In this document: positions 51,021-64,000 of the stretch, in pieces
Position numbering within the stretch: the first letter of the stretch is position 1
How the letters are laid out: the number at the start of each line of letters is the position of its first letter
Assembly: GCA_036877525.1 (NCBI GenBank)
Contig: JAZGTH010000019.1
Location: 2,402,001-2,466,000 of the forward strand
Direction: 5' to 3'
DNA length: 64,000 nucleotides
From: Chromobotia macracanthus
Taxonomy: Eukaryota > Chordata > Actinopteri > Cypriniformes > Botiidae
Program-made: the position numbers and the translations under genes
Notes under the pieces: generated by a model
Databases searched by the model: none
The model's input: the letters and a program-made list of their open reading frames with translations, nothing else
What the model was told of the DNA's origin: nothing

Positions 51021-54000
51021 ATGTATCAAGTAAGTGCTGGAGGTTAAGACATAAATCCACAAGCTACCAAAAAAAAGAAAAAACGAAAAATAACAGTAAA
51101 CATATTGAAGAGTGTTGGATGAATAATGCAGCTGCCTACACTGAAATCAAAGCAATATCCAGTTTCTAAATTAATGTCAGTGCACGTCTTTTTAGCCAAA
51201 GTAGGAAGTCTTGCACGGCTCTCCTTTTCTGCCTCCTTCACTTCTCAATAAAAAAAATACTCTCCAAAAAGTGTAATAGAGGAAGGAGGGAAAAAAAAAT
51301 AAATTTAAGTGAAACTTCTTGAGCGAAAACTTTTTGTACATTTGATTTGACTCATACCGTGCCCAGGGGCAGGCAGCTTATTAAAATGACCCCCCACCTT
51401 CGCTCATGACGTTGCCTGACTTGGTCATTGTGTGTTACTTTCCAATTCCGTCTTCATGCCTGTGGCAATGTCATTAATGAAAAGACTTAAAAGAAGAATT
51501 TTTTTATTCATGTGTGTTGTTTACAAGAAGATGAAAGGGCATAAACTGTGTCTCGTGTAGTGGTGACCGTCGGGCACCCTTGCAAGTTTTGTAACTCTTT
51601 GTTTTTGCTGGTGTGATGTTTAAAATTATTGCCGACATGTTGTTCATAAACAGTGGGTTAGTGTTTTCATTTATTCCAATATTCAAATCAAACTGCGCTG
51701 CCTAAAGGCAAACACAGTATCATAATGTGCACCTTAGGGCAACTTCGCTTCTTTTACAAGGAAAGAGCCATCAATAATTCATAAAGTCACCAATATATCC
51801 TAAACAGAAGCATAGTCATTGGGAAGGGACAAAGTTCGCAATGGGGTCAAAATATCTTTCACATCGCTGGCAACAAAAGAACTCATTCATTTTAGGTGAA
51901 AGCTGACGACTTCCACCGTCATGAGCAATACTGTCCATGATGACACAATGTGTTCATGTCCAGCGATGCAACAAAGTTTAGAATTTATGCAAATAAGCAG
52001 CAATGCTTTGTTGCATTATAACCAATAGGAGTGAAGACAAAAAAGTGAGAGACTGTAGCCAATATGGATAAGTTAATGTTACCCTTGGTGATTTTACATC
52101 ACATGATGTTTTGGTGTGAACCTACAGGGATATCATTTAAAATTGTTTAAATTTAAATAATTTTCAACATCATTTTTGTGTCAGAAGTTTGATTGAAGTT
52201 TGCATGCTGAGATTTCTAAAGACATTCCGATTTGTTTCCGATTCCAAAACCTAGAGGAACATTGGAAAACATATGTAAACTTTTGATGAGTCAGTAGTTT
52301 TTAAAACTACAGACCATACCATAATCATCTCCTACTGGGTGAGATAAGAGATTTCATATGATGAAATAATGAGCATGTAACATCACCCTAGTTGGGTAAA
52401 CACTATTCCCAGACCTTGTCAAGCAGTGCAGATGTTACTGGAACATCCATGGGTGGCTGCTGATTTAATGACCAGGCTTATTCTGGAAAAGAGACCCCAG
52501 TGTGGCATCTCAGAACTCAGTCTTGGTGACATTTAAGAAAGGTTGAAATAATTACTGCCATGAAAGCCTCCAAATCAGACAAATTTAACCCAGATGTTAT
52601 GGAAAGGCTAAGTGGGAAATGCCAGCCCCTAATAAAGTGCTTAATCGCAGAGGTGTTGAAACAGATAGCCAAACAGGCTAGTTTGATGTCTAAGCTGAAA
52701 AGCTCATTAAAGATGTGTCATTTGACCCTTGTTACTTAATCTTCCTAAAGAATTATGCCCCATTGATGACTGAGGGAGGTAATAAAGCATCTGGCCTGAT
52801 AAAAGGTACATTGAAATATCACCTCCGTTATACCACCGCTCATCAAATTAAGCTTTAAATGCTATCAATGGTGCTTGGAAGCAACAGTGTGAGTGTATGT
52901 GTATGAGAGATAAATATTACAAACTTGACTTGCAAAAAAAATGTCATTTACAAAAGGTTTTTTGCAAGGAGTCATTTACACAAGGCTTTTTTAACCATCA
53001 TCAGACTGGCCCATTTAAGCCATGAATCCTTGTGTACACAGCTGATATAGAGAACGTTTCATAGAGGAGTGCTGGGCGAAGCTCCCACAGATCGTAGACA
53101 CACATTCCACTTGTCTGTTACACATTCATGGCAGTTTTACGGTTTTCACTTTCTGCTCTTATCAGATTATGTCATAGTAAGTAGGTTTTTCCAAACCACT
53201 CACTCTATAATACTTCCTTTAGTGTATCTGACCGCCCCATCTTATTGCCAAAGTATCTCCTCACCTGCTAAATGCTAGACATGGCTAAGGATTGGTTATG
53301 TTAAAAAGGGAAAAAGAAGAGTACAGGTCAAGTTAATCAAGTCAGTAAAGTCTTAAAACTAAAAGTGCTATCAAATGCATGAATTGTAGTCATCTGGCTT
53401 GTAGTCACTTGGCTCTTTCTGACATTTTTTTTTAAATTGCATTTATATGTGTGTTTGTAAGACCCTGTAATATCCAGTTTATAATTACAATTTTTTTTTC
53501 CAAATTATGTCTGTCATTTTAATATTCTGGATTCTTTTTTTTTGATTTAGTGCTTTAACAAAAACAAATAATTTACATTGCATTTACCACTGTACAAAAC
53601 ATTACATTTATATGTTTTGTCAGATAACGTACTGAACAAAAAACCTTCACAGTGTATATGAAAACATGGGTGAAAAAAACTACCTTTAGCACACCTTTCA
53701 TCAACATTAATTAACATTTAGTTCAAAATTTAGACAAAATACTGATGAACCTAATATTAATATGAGGTTATATTAGCTAATCAATTTTATGATGGGCTTT
53801 GGTGTCAACATTTCAAAATGAGAAAAATTTGCTACTATACTGTTATTGTATATATTCTAGAATTATGCTGTCACATTAGTTCCTTTAAGTGCATATACAC
53901 ATTTATTCTGTAAATGTGTTTCCATTATAGTTTGTCTTTTTGCAGATTAAAAAAGTATCTCAAGTGAGTTTACATGCATTTTACCTGCAAAGTTTATTTA

Positions 54001-54439
54001 CATTTTTGAGAATTTATTCACAATGTGTTCATCCAGCATAACTCCCATATAAAACATGCATAGATCAAAGATGCATAGATGTAAACCCAGCAGTGATGTG
54101 CACTAGGATGCAGAGGGAATAAATATGAATCTTTGAGAGTTTGGTTTGCAGTATTCACAATTCTTTTCTCCATATTTACACCTGACAGTGTGACAGGTAA
54201 AAATGAGACGTGTTGTGTTTGACTGCAGTTGCTGACATCTGCAGATCATACGCTACATACCAAAATGATTTTAGTACAGTTACAGTGTCCTAGTGGCCAT
54301 TCTGTGTTCAGCCTCAGGGCAAGTTTAATCGTCTATCTCTCTCTGTTTGCCCATCATTTCCCCTTTTCACTTTCACATATCCCAATTGCACCTCTCCCGT
54401 TCTCCTCCAAACACGTATTGTTTTCCATATGCCATCCAC

Positions 54440-54760
54440 ATCCCCCTGCTGGGCACGGAGCGCCGTTCCCTCTCAATGCATTCGGTGCAATCAGTTTCCA
54501 GCGCACCACATGCAGCACAACATACAAGCAAGACAATGAAGGCAAGAGAGGGGAATGGGGGCCATAAATGGGACCAATTTGCCTTCTCCGTCTGTCTTTG
54601 TTTTTAATGAGCACATTTTCCCACCAGCAGGTTAAAAATATCAAGCGCTCCCTAAATGAACATATTCACCATTGCCTTGCGGTTCCAGCCCACTTTGCCA
54701 GGCTGGTGACATTTTCTCTAGGCATGAGGAGTGCCACTTTCTATGCACACAGACACAACC
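54440..54760. promoter_or_regulatory. Candidate regulatory block with CArG box
   Basis: A balanced, repeat-free block containing CCATAAATGG at 54562-54571, an exact match to the CC(A/T)6GG site bound by SRF. CpGs cluster at 54457-54505. No recognised coding frame. Confidence 0.35.
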
Positions 54761-55380
54761 ATGTGTAAAATGTGTATAAATGAGACACGTGTTCTGGCAG
54801 CTGTGTGCTGCTTTTTCTGTTTTGGAGAGGAGAAACTAAGACTCCAATGGGTCTATCCACCTGCTTCTCTGTATTGAGTTGTTCTTCCACAGTCCCATTC
54901 GCTCATTCCACTTTCTCTTTATTCTATTTTTGCCCACTTTTATTTTTTTCCTAACTTTATCAACCACACTGTTTATGTGTTCCACATTCATTATAACCCT
55001 GCCATGCTGTTGCCAGGTCGCTGGGATTTGGCTGGGTATTTTTGGGGGATTTAGGCTTGAGATTTGTTCCAGGACCAACATACAATTTTAACCCATTCCC
55101 GCCCATGCACTTAACCACTCTCAACCTTCAAGCCTAACCACATGTTTAATCCCACATTTAAATAATAATGAATATATATTAAACATAATCATTAAATCTG
55201 AACCAACAAGTATGTTCCAGAAACTTGTGCTAAATGGCAAAAGGTAATTTTAAAAGCCTTATTTAAAACTTAAATACAGATTTACTGCAACAGAACATCA
55301 AATTTTCAGTTGTTTTCCAGTGAGAGCAACACATAATCTTCAGTGGAAACATCATGAAAGAGCTATAACTCTTTTTTCTT

Positions 55381-55384
<4 letters not shown>

Positions 55385-55421
<37 letters not shown>
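55385..55421. repeat. (CT)n microsatellite
   Basis: About 18 TC units without interruption. Confidence 0.95.
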
Positions 55422-55423
<2 letters not shown>

Positions 55424-55995
55424 TTCCTGTTAACGGAGATGAGGCTGTTGTGATGGACTGTCCTCACGGTGAAGTGCAGCTGACAGCCCATGATCAAACA
55501 CAAAGCCTGTGTATAATTCTGTTTGTCCTGATGCTCAGAGCAGGATCAGACATGATAATGCAGTCCTGATGTCTTGCCCGGCTATTGGATTACTTAACAA
55601 GCAGATAGGATTTCTGACACACAGGTTAAAAAAAAACAATACAATAAGAGATGTGGTGTGGATAATTGATCTTGTTAAACCATTTGTTCCAGATGTCAGA
55701 AGTCTAGGGTGGACCTGCGTGGGATTGCCTAAGAATACACTTTTAATGCCTTAAAGTACATTTGACTTATAGAATTACATTCAAAAGTGAGCAATGCAGG
55801 GCATCGTGTCATGAGTAGGGCAACACTGTGCAATAACTGGCTGTGTAGAATACCCTACAGACGTACATCACTCCCACTTTTGCACTTTTTTGTTGCAAAC
55901 AAAACCTAAAAATTGCCTCTGTGTCTTTTTTTTTAAAATGTTATATTGCTTCTCTCTTTGGCATTTGAAAAAAATCAAACAAACAAACTTATATT

Positions 55996-56024
55996 GTACT
56001 GTACTGTACTGTACTGTATTGTAC
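55996..56024. repeat. (GTACT)n pentanucleotide repeat
   Basis: Four to five GTACT units and a final GTATT/GTAC. Confidence 0.9.
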
Positions 56025-56259
56025 AAAAAAATTCCAAGATAAGATACAGGTTTTCCAATTATCACACGATTACAAAGAATAGAAGTACTTCCTTGAAGTG
56101 ACCTTCCTATGCACACTTTGCCGATGGCCCTGCAGAGGGTATTTCTCCCTTTCGCTTGCAAACGACTATTTCTGTAGCATTCCCATCATGCAGTTTGGAA
56201 TCCTCCAATATAATACAATAAAAACAACAACATAACACAATAAATGCTACAGCCTTATA

Positions 56260-56540
56260 AACTCTGACGGAGCTGATGTGATCAGGGCCATTACTGGGTA
56301 TGAATGAGGTGCTGAATAGGTGCCTCTGTTATTCTGCCACATGCCAGTGGCACTTATTTTTCCCTCGAGGCTGCAATGTGATTTCTCCTTTAAATCTATT
56401 CACAACATCTGTTTTGATCAGCATAAGAGATTTCACACTGAATACATCACAGTCTTCTATCAGGCAGCGTCACGGTTACAAGAAGCTCAATTAGAGTCAA
56501 TAAAAGCCCTTTATCCCTTATGCATAGCCTAGTGAGATGA
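56260..56540. promoter_or_regulatory. Candidate conserved non-coding block
   Basis: A repeat-free stretch with strings such as GTCAATAAAAGCCC and TGAATGACATCA. Low-certainty call by composition. Confidence 0.25.
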
Positions 56541-57257
56541 ATGACATCATGTCTTTTGGGTTACATTTGACACTGTAACTATATCCATTATGGCTTTGCG
56601 TAGAAGAGTTGCTCTCTGTCTCCAATTGGTGCTTTGACAGGAACGGTCGTGACACGTTGTTGGTTAGCAAGACGGCCCTTTACTTAGGTGCGGCCTCATA
56701 TGCATTTTCACCCACGGTTGGTGTTGTACAGTCAACAGTCGACTGGTGCTTTCTCTTGCTGTCTTCCCACATGTTAGCAAAGCTGTGGCTGATGATTGTT
56801 GCATTGAGCAAATGAAAAGCAACTGTTGTGGCCAGTCATCGAGGGTATGATGAAAAATATGTTATACAAATACACAGGATGAAAAGAGGATGCAGGAGCA
56901 TCTATAGTATCTTCATGAAAGATGCTTTATGTTTAGGTCTATAGCAAACATGCCAGAGTGAAGAACCCAGTCAGACATACTCTGAATATGCAGAATACAG
57001 CATTTGGTGTGTCAAATATCAGCTCTGTGCATGTGCAGAGACTCTGATGACAATCTATTCCTATGGGTTGTGGTTTCACCCCCGTACTGGAGTTAATAGA
57101 GGTCACTGCAGTGTGGTCAGGAGACTGAGCCTCCATTTTCTCCACCCACTGAGTGACAGCTGATGCTAAACTTACTACAACCGTGGATATGAGCTCCATC
57201 TCACCCACTCATGCTTTATCTAACATTACTTAGTTTATTAGTGTGAATTGTCCATTT

Positions 57258-57877
57258 AGGGTAATCAAAGGAAAAATTAACCAAACAAGGAATTATTTAC
57301 TCACCCCCAGGTTGTCACAGACCTGTATGCTCTTATTTTTTTCATGGAACACTAAAGCAGAAACCATATCATGTCTGTCCTCACCATGCCCTACTTTTGG
57401 CTGTGAATAAATTAGTTCAGAAAGTTTTTGTGCAGAATTTTGTTAAAGAATCCTCACATTACTCTTTTCCATACAACAAACTGTTTACAGTGACCACGTC
57501 TATCAAGCTTTATAAAAGTAGCACATGCAATTTGTGCGCAATATTCAGAATCTTCTGAAACCATGCACTAGCTCTGTGTGAGGAACAGACTGAAAATCAA
57601 GCCATTATTAATCTTTCTCTCCAGTGGGCCGTTAACACAAGAACCAATGCCAAGAAATCAGAATGACACATTCATTCATTTCATGATTCAACATTTTCCA
57701 TTTTTTTTCAACAAATCACTGAACCTGCTGATGTGTTACCTATTGACAGAAAAATTGGTCTGTTTGATCTGTGTGAAGTTCTCTTTTTCTAACACCATAC
57801 AGGTTTACAAAAACATGAGGGTGACTAATTAATAACAAATCTGATTTTCATTTAATTTTTGTAAACTATTTCTTTAA
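57258..57877. mobile_element. Fold-back MITE, GGATAGTTCACC family, copy 2
   Basis: The left part has ATTTACTCACCCCCAGGTTG and CACAGACCTGTATGCTCTT. The right part has ACACCATACAGGTTT, AACATGAGGGTGACT and GTAAACTATTTCTTTAA. The internal CTAGCTCTGTGTGAGGAACA also fits a longer cyprinid version of the family. The left terminus is decayed, so its boundary is approximate. Confidence 0.75.
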
Positions 57878-60124
57878 CCATATCTGTAGTATAAACTAAA
57901 AATACACTGTGTAGAGAAAAGTTAAGCTAACAGCATACAAAAGGTGTCAGACTTTTATGCAGATTTTTAAACTGTATTTTTAGGAAAAGCTTTACTGAAG
58001 TGGTTTGTATTTAATTTTCATCTGCTGCACTTTCTCAGGAGGTAATGAAATAATTGGCCATGTACATGTGTCACCTACGCTGTGCTTTGCTTTTGGCTGT
58101 GAAAGAGCTTTAATTCAGAGAGTGTTTGTGGAGTTGTTGTCTGTTATCTCGACTGAAGCCTCCAACCTTGAGGGATTCTGCCTGTTCTTCAGTCGGGATA
58201 TTTGATAATGCCACATTTTCTCTTTGTTATTTCTTCTCTTTTTTTTTAGGTTCAAGTTGTCTGACATAATTAGTCCTGGATGGCCCTGCATGCTTACATA
58301 AACTTGTAATTACCTTGAAAACACAGAACCAATTGGTCACCCATTTAATTAGGTACAATATAATTTTCAAGCCCTTATTTCTTTAGAAAAAGTGACTAAA
58401 ATGGTGATAGTGTCAATTAAATTTCTATGTTTAATATAATCTTTGTGCTCACCTAAAATATAAAAATTCCTGTTGATAAAAAATCATTTGAACATCATGC
58501 GTTCAAGATTTGAAGGATAAAGTTTCAGATTTAATGTATTAAAACACAGCCAGCTTTTAACCAGTGTAGTTTCTTTTGCAGATGGAGTTTTCAGATACTT
58601 AAACAAACCATCTTCACCCCATAGCGTCGCCTGCCCTCATTAAACACAACAATTACTTTTGTGTATCAAATCAACATCCAATTCATGCAGTGTGACATTA
58701 TCGTCTGCATGAGGCTTGGTGCTTTTACTGAGCAGGAAGCGAGTTAAGGAACAATTAGTGGCATGATGGGAGGAGATATTTAATGTCTAATCTTCCTTTT
58801 TTGCAAAACACAAAGAGAGAACAGGGCCACTGATGGCAGCTGTGACAAGAGTTCTGCTGAGCTTGTAAAGCGATCACAGAAAGAAGGAAGGGGTTCGAGA
58901 ATAAAAGATTAGTGTGCAGAACCATGGAGCTCAGCCCAGCCTGCTGACTTGGGCTGAAATATTACCAGTGTTTCTGACACAGATTTTGTTTACAGCAATT
59001 AACATTATTTCCTTTTCCATTACAGATTTTTTTTGGGGGGAGGGGGGATGGAATGAATGCGGGCCGCCATCTGGGAGTTCATTCAGGCTGTTGTATCTGC
59101 CCAAGCTTTCTCCATGTGAGCAGCACATGCATTATGACTGTACAATATGGTCTGATTGAATGAAGGTGTATGAATATGGTACAATGTCTATTATGAATGA
59201 TTACACATGCCAGCTCCTACAATGGCAACTTTAAAAGTGCTGGAGATTACAGTAGAAACTTGGTTGACTGAGGAGAATGAAGAGAACGAAAGAATACCAC
59301 ACATCCGTTTATTATTTCAAAAAATTTTTGTTGAGTTTGTGGATGAATGAGAAATTACTGAAAGCACATTTTTTTTTGGCAATTTGGTCTTTATTTTGAT
59401 TGGACAATGGAGAGTTGAATCAGAAAGTAAAGGGGGGAAAGGATTGTGAAAAGATTTTGAGGCAGGACTTGGATATGGCGTTTTCGGCATGTTGTCCATA
59501 AAGCTAAACAATTTTAAGTCCTTCAAAATAAATCATTGTGTTTCTGTCTCTTTTAGCTGCTGTTTGTGTGTGTGTGTGACATACCATGTGCCATACTTAT
59601 ATGTGGACATGGTTAAATTATTTACCCCTTCTAAACTCTAAATGGATATTGTCTTTATTTATTTCCATCAGTATTCACGTTATGACTCATTCAAAGTTAA
59701 TAGCTGTTTAGCATAGACAAACACTGTGATCTCCCTCAAGGACACAGTATGGAGTCTGGCACAGGTATCAGAGCAGCTTTCTCTGTGTCAGGTGTGCCAT
59801 TGAATGAATCTTTCAAAAGGTGAAGCCTGAAGACACTCATTGCAGATGAGAGGACTGCCATAACAACTGTCTTCTAAGCAGAATAGTCTCTTTGGAGAAT
59901 ACTTTGGCAAATGCAGACTGAAATATGCACCGTAAGATGTAAGGCCTCCAGACAGGATAAAATACAAGGCTTAACGATGGGGATGATTTTTATGTTTTGC
60001 TGGCCTCCCCCAACAGGAAAATGTTTGCTACTAATTAAAACTGACCATGCTGATTTAGAGTTCTTAACACAGTAACTTAACACAGTCTTTGTAAATTCCT
60101 TTGTTGTGAAATGTAGAAGAAACC

Positions 60125-60510
60125 TTAAAGTGTTAGTTTACCTAAAAATGAAAAATGTTCTTTAGTGGAACAGCAGATATTTTGTAGAAAGACACCAAAG
60201 CCCCATGAAAAGTAGTCTGTACAAATCATGCACCATAATCCAAGTCTTCTGAAGCGATGAACAGACTAAACGTTTGGAGGACCTTTGGAGAAAATATGGA
60301 TGAACTTTTTTTGCCATAGTTCTCAAATCTCATTCCTGCTGGTGTACATTAAATGCAGCATGTTGTGCTAATGTCAAATGTCAACATGACATCTGAAATG
60401 TCAAACATAATCCCTTTGTGTTCAATAGAAAAAGAAGAAGCGCAAGCATATGGAGGTGACAGTGAAGAAATGATGATACAATTTTCATTTTTGAGTGAAC
60501 TATTCCTATA
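60125..60510. mobile_element. Fold-back MITE, GGATAGTTCACC family, copy 3
   Basis: It starts TTAAAGTGTTAGTTTACC and ends ATTTTTGAGTGAACTATTCC, the inverted counterpart. Inside, CATAATCCAAGTCTTCTGAA fits a known internal segment of the longer family version. Confidence 0.8.
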
Positions 60511-61532
60511 ATAAAGCTATTGATCCTTTGACCCTTACACTGGTCAGATCAAACTCCCAAGAGTACTGTATATTATTTACAGATATGTGACCTTCAAAGT
60601 AATGCTATTTTGTTTCTGTTGTATAGATATGAGTTAAATTTGAGGTCATTGACATGTGTGTCATGTACAGTATATTTGTGTCGTGCAGTATATTTAAAGA
60701 TATTATATAATCCATAGATGATCAATTAAAATTTGAATGTAACTGGGTAATATTTTATACAGTGGTATACCTGGGTTACATTCGTGGTGAATTATTATTT
60801 TTCTTTGAACGCTTTTTATTGTTTTTTCTTTAAAAGAAAACCAGCTTTTTGAAGTGACATTATCCCACTGACATTTACAGACATGTGTGCTACAATTTCA
60901 GGTGTCATAAAAGCTTTCCTAACACAAAATTAGAAGATGTTGTGAGCTGAAGTTCATTTGCCCTCATGACTTCCAAAAGGTTGTTGTGCTGCCCTTGATA
61001 TTTTGCTAAAAAGTTTCTTTGCATATTTTAAACCTCTTTGTCAGGTTGCTTATCACGACCCTCTCCTTGTCAGTGATTTTTAAGTCTGTCCCTAGCATAC
61101 TTAAGACAATGCCCCTGTGCTTTTATACTGGTGATAAATATATCTCCCATCTAAATGTTTCCCAAGTATAAATCCAAAGTTATACTAATTAGCAATTTGT
61201 TCTGTCATTTTCTTCAGTACTTGAGTTGAGTTCTTGAATTTTATGTTGATTAAGAATGATTCTGTGATGTTTCATTTTTAAAGAGAGGATTATCTTTTCA
61301 AATATGAAAATTATTTAATATGTGAGTCATTCTGTGTACAGTGGCAAGGTTGTTTTGCAGTTCTGTTTGAGCTGTCATTCTCACAATACTTTATAAGTAC
61401 CACCTCCAATCACATCATTCACTTAAGGACTGAACATAATGCCATATGCGATTTATTGAACTATTCTTCTAGTTAAAATAAATGGTGAGTTTACAAGATC
61501 CTTATCTGTTTCCTGACTTACCTTTTTAAGTA

Positions 61533-61557
61533 ATAGGGATCTGTGTCAGATCCCTAT
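61533..61557. repeat. 11-bp hairpin, 3-base loop
   Basis: ATAGGGATCTG and its exact complement flank TGT. Confidence 0.8.
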
Positions 61558-62719
61558 CAGTGCAGCACATAAAGAGCTCACTACATAAAAAACACCACTA
61601 CATTTAATATATTATAGTTAATATATAATATATATAGTTAATATATACAAAGTTTAAATTTTTTTTTAGCCTTTTCATGGATAAGACAGAATGAAGATTA
61701 GACAGTAAAGTACAGGCCATAAAGAAGGGAACAGGATCGGCTAAGGACCTTAAGCCCAGAATCGCGTTGCCAGAAGTACAGTTGTACTATGTGTCTAAGG
61801 GCTGCCTATTTAGCTATTAGTTCCAACAATACTGTACATACATAATGATGGAAATGCTAACGGTGTGAAGAGAAAAAACTGAATTCTCCTGTGATGCATG
61901 TATGTACAATATTGCACATGGTTAGTGGTAAGGTCGCGAGAAAAAGTTGATGTATCACAATGCATTTTTTTCGTTAACAATTTCAAATCTGTTTTCAAAT
62001 TCAGAACTGATTCTGTGTTTAATTCGAATTATGGCTGAGCAGGCTCTGGAAACAAAAACAAATGTTCACAGACACATATCCTAGAAAATTTGTTTAGTTT
62101 ACAAACAAACTACAACTTAGATAACAGAATTACAACTTAGATTCAGAATTGTTAGAAAAGCAATCGTGATGCTTTACAATATTAACTTTTTCTCACACAC
62201 TTAGTTAGTGCCCAGAATTATCTAGTGGGAGTTAAAAAAGTTTTTTTTCTAAAAGTCCACAGGGCCAAAAGTGCCCATAGCTGAATAAACATCTATATGT
62301 AAAATGAACTGTATGTATTTAAGTAGTAACTGACTTTAGGGGGTTCACGCCTCAATTAGTGGAGTCAGATTACTTCCTCCCACTCAATAATTCACCCTCA
62401 GAGAATAAACTCAGAGCGTTGCTACATAGTCTAAAAGTTGATCTTCCTGCACTGATCCCCTTCCCTCTCTCTTTTTCTACCTCTCTCTCCTCTTTTAAAG
62501 GTGCTGTGGGTGATTACATCTCCTGGGGGTCTGCTGCTGGATGGTTCCCTTGGGGACAGCTGTCCACACGGGAGCAGCCTCTCTAGAGGGCCCAAATTAG
62601 AGGGTGTGTGACAGGTGCGGTGAGGGGGGCATGACGGCCGCCAAATTCCTCTGTGCATTATACACAGAGAGAGCGGGAGAGAGAGACTGAGTGAGAAAGA
62701 TTGAAAAAGAAGGCTGAAA

Positions 62720-62850
62720 TATTTATGATCAACGACTTCACAGAAAAGTGCAGGGCTTCAACACTGTCCCCCTGGGGAGTGAGTGGACTAAGTCAGTGTG
62801 CCCGCCAGTCCAAACTGACAGCCCCTGATGGGTCATTAGTGAGCATTACC
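62720..62850. promoter_or_regulatory. Candidate conserved non-coding block
   Basis: Balanced sequence with CTGACAGCCCCTGATGG and GGTCATTAGTGAGCATTACC. Composition only; not testable here. Confidence 0.25.
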
Positions 62851-63289
62851 TGAATGTGCACACACACGTGCACACACACATATACATTATAAACTATACA
62901 CTGTATAGTTACACTTTATCTTTTGCACTGATGTTGTTTTAGCCTCCGCTCTTAAAGGCAGTGTGGACAGACATTTATAAGTGCTGTTTGATTTTTATTG
63001 GGTCTGTCTAATGTTCACATTGAGATAACGACAAATGCATTGTCAGTGTAAGTGCTCTGAGAAACCAGAGAAAGATTCAGCTTATCTTAAATGGTTTAGT
63101 TGTACTGTGCAAGATGACTGGTGGCAATTCAATCTCAGATACAAAAGAACACCCATGTTTATTCCATCAGCCGGCCTGGATTTGTAGTAGAACAGATCCC
63201 TCCTGTGCCCTCTTGACATGATTTTGCGGTGTTTTGACTATATTCCAGGAAATCTGTTTACTTTGTTGAAAAGTTATTCTGTACAGACT

Positions 63290-63930
63290 TGTTCACAAAC
63301 AACATTTTCCTTGGACTCCATTAAAGATGAGGTGCACGATCACTTTCACACAAAACACACATGCGCAGACGTTGCCTCCGACTGCCAGAGACTCCCTGCC
63401 AACACTTGGCTTCACTGACTGAACCATTCCATTTCCACCCACAAGCTCCATTCTCTCACTGTGCAAGGAATGACTTGGCACGCAATTACACACAATTAAG
63501 TTCAAGATGCACTTGAGACCATTATGACGCCTAACTGAACACATTTTAAACCACCAGGTTGCCGAACTGTCTACACCCATCTGAGTCGGGATCCAGGAGA
63601 ATGTTTAATTTGCCCACAAACAATGAAACTATGTGCTTTAGCTTATCCAGAGCTGTAGGTTATCCAGAGAAGCTGCTGTCCTCTTTGTCTCTGGGTTGTG
63701 AGGTCTACTGCTAAATCCTTTTCCCTCTGGCCATGCCTGCGTGCCAGTTGCGCTATGTAGCAAGTGACCCACAAGTCTGCCAGTCCACCTCACATGCCCA
63801 GTGGTGCGTTGCCAGTTGGCGTGCCTGGGTGGTGGCAACATATTGCAACACTGAATGTTCTCAAGTAGACTTTGTACATTGGACATTAATCAGAAGGCTC
63901 TGTGCTCCCCTGTCCGTGTTTGGACGCTGA
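63290..63930. other. GC-richer terminal block, no gene assigned
   Basis: Open frames occur on both strands (minus 63293-63580 and 63638-63886, plus 63733-63930), but none resembles a known protein. A conserved non-coding element or part of an unseen transcript remains possible. Confidence 0.3.
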
Positions 63931-64000
63931 AGTGCCAGAAATCACAGCCAGTTAGTTTAAAGTGAGAGCAATAGCTCTTTAGGGAGCCAAGAGTAAGAAG

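Larger units (their letters stand above)
45700..64000. other. Upstream non-coding interval, third part
   Basis: No gene was recognised. Repeats include (CA)n at 45715-45732, an old repeat near 48337-48590, (CT)n at 55385-55421, a pentamer run at 55996-56024 and two fold-back MITEs (57258-57877, 60125-60510). Between them lie several GC-richer, repeat-free blocks that look like conserved non-coding sequence. Overlapping open frames on both strands in those blocks reflect composition. Confidence 0.6.

Overview
The window looks like teleost, probably cyprinid-type, chromosomal DNA: AT-rich, intron-bearing, with no bacterial-style gene packing. It is dense in short non-autonomous DNA elements whose ends I recognise from carp/zebrafish-type genomes (identification from memory, no search run). 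The only gene I can support is vegfc, the lymphatic and venous endothelial growth factor. It lies on the minus strand and is cut by the left edge of the window.

Region 1-18.7 kb holds vegfc. Exon 1 (signal peptide), exon 2 (N-terminal propeptide), exon 3 and exon 4 (the PDGF/VEGF cystine-knot domain) are at 18169-18062, 8008-7798, 7540-7350 and 4723-4584. All have consensus splice sites and matching phases, and together they encode 216 complete codons ending just past the C-terminal processing site. The cysteine-rich C-terminal propeptide exons were not found in 1-4583 and presumably lie beyond the left edge. The introns carry a Harbinger-like element (3239-3761), a tRNA-derived fragment (5748-5820), a Tc1/mariner-type MITE with TA target sites (8571-9056), pieces of a cyprinid interspersed repeat (15090-15392) and several perfect palindromes. 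A GC-richer block at about 18170-18690 is the likely 5'UTR/promoter.

Region 18.7-64 kb lies upstream of vegfc and shows no gene I can recognise. This fits the large gene-poor interval upstream of VEGFC in mammals (background knowledge). It contains four copies of a fold-back MITE family with ends near GGATAGTTCACC, a bulged 28-nt palindrome, a compound (CT)n(AT)n microsatellite, and several GC-richer, repeat-free blocks between about 42 and 63 kb. Those blocks look like conserved non-coding elements but cannot be confirmed without alignment. Two long open frames (32738-33328, 196 codons; 39787-40449, 220 codons) and a 32-codon frame behind a possible splice acceptor (38424-38522) are noted as unresolved.

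I found no convincing new multi-gene system. The best leads are the candidate vegfc regulatory blocks, the 196-codon frame beside a perfect 23-bp hairpin, and the nested transposon structures.
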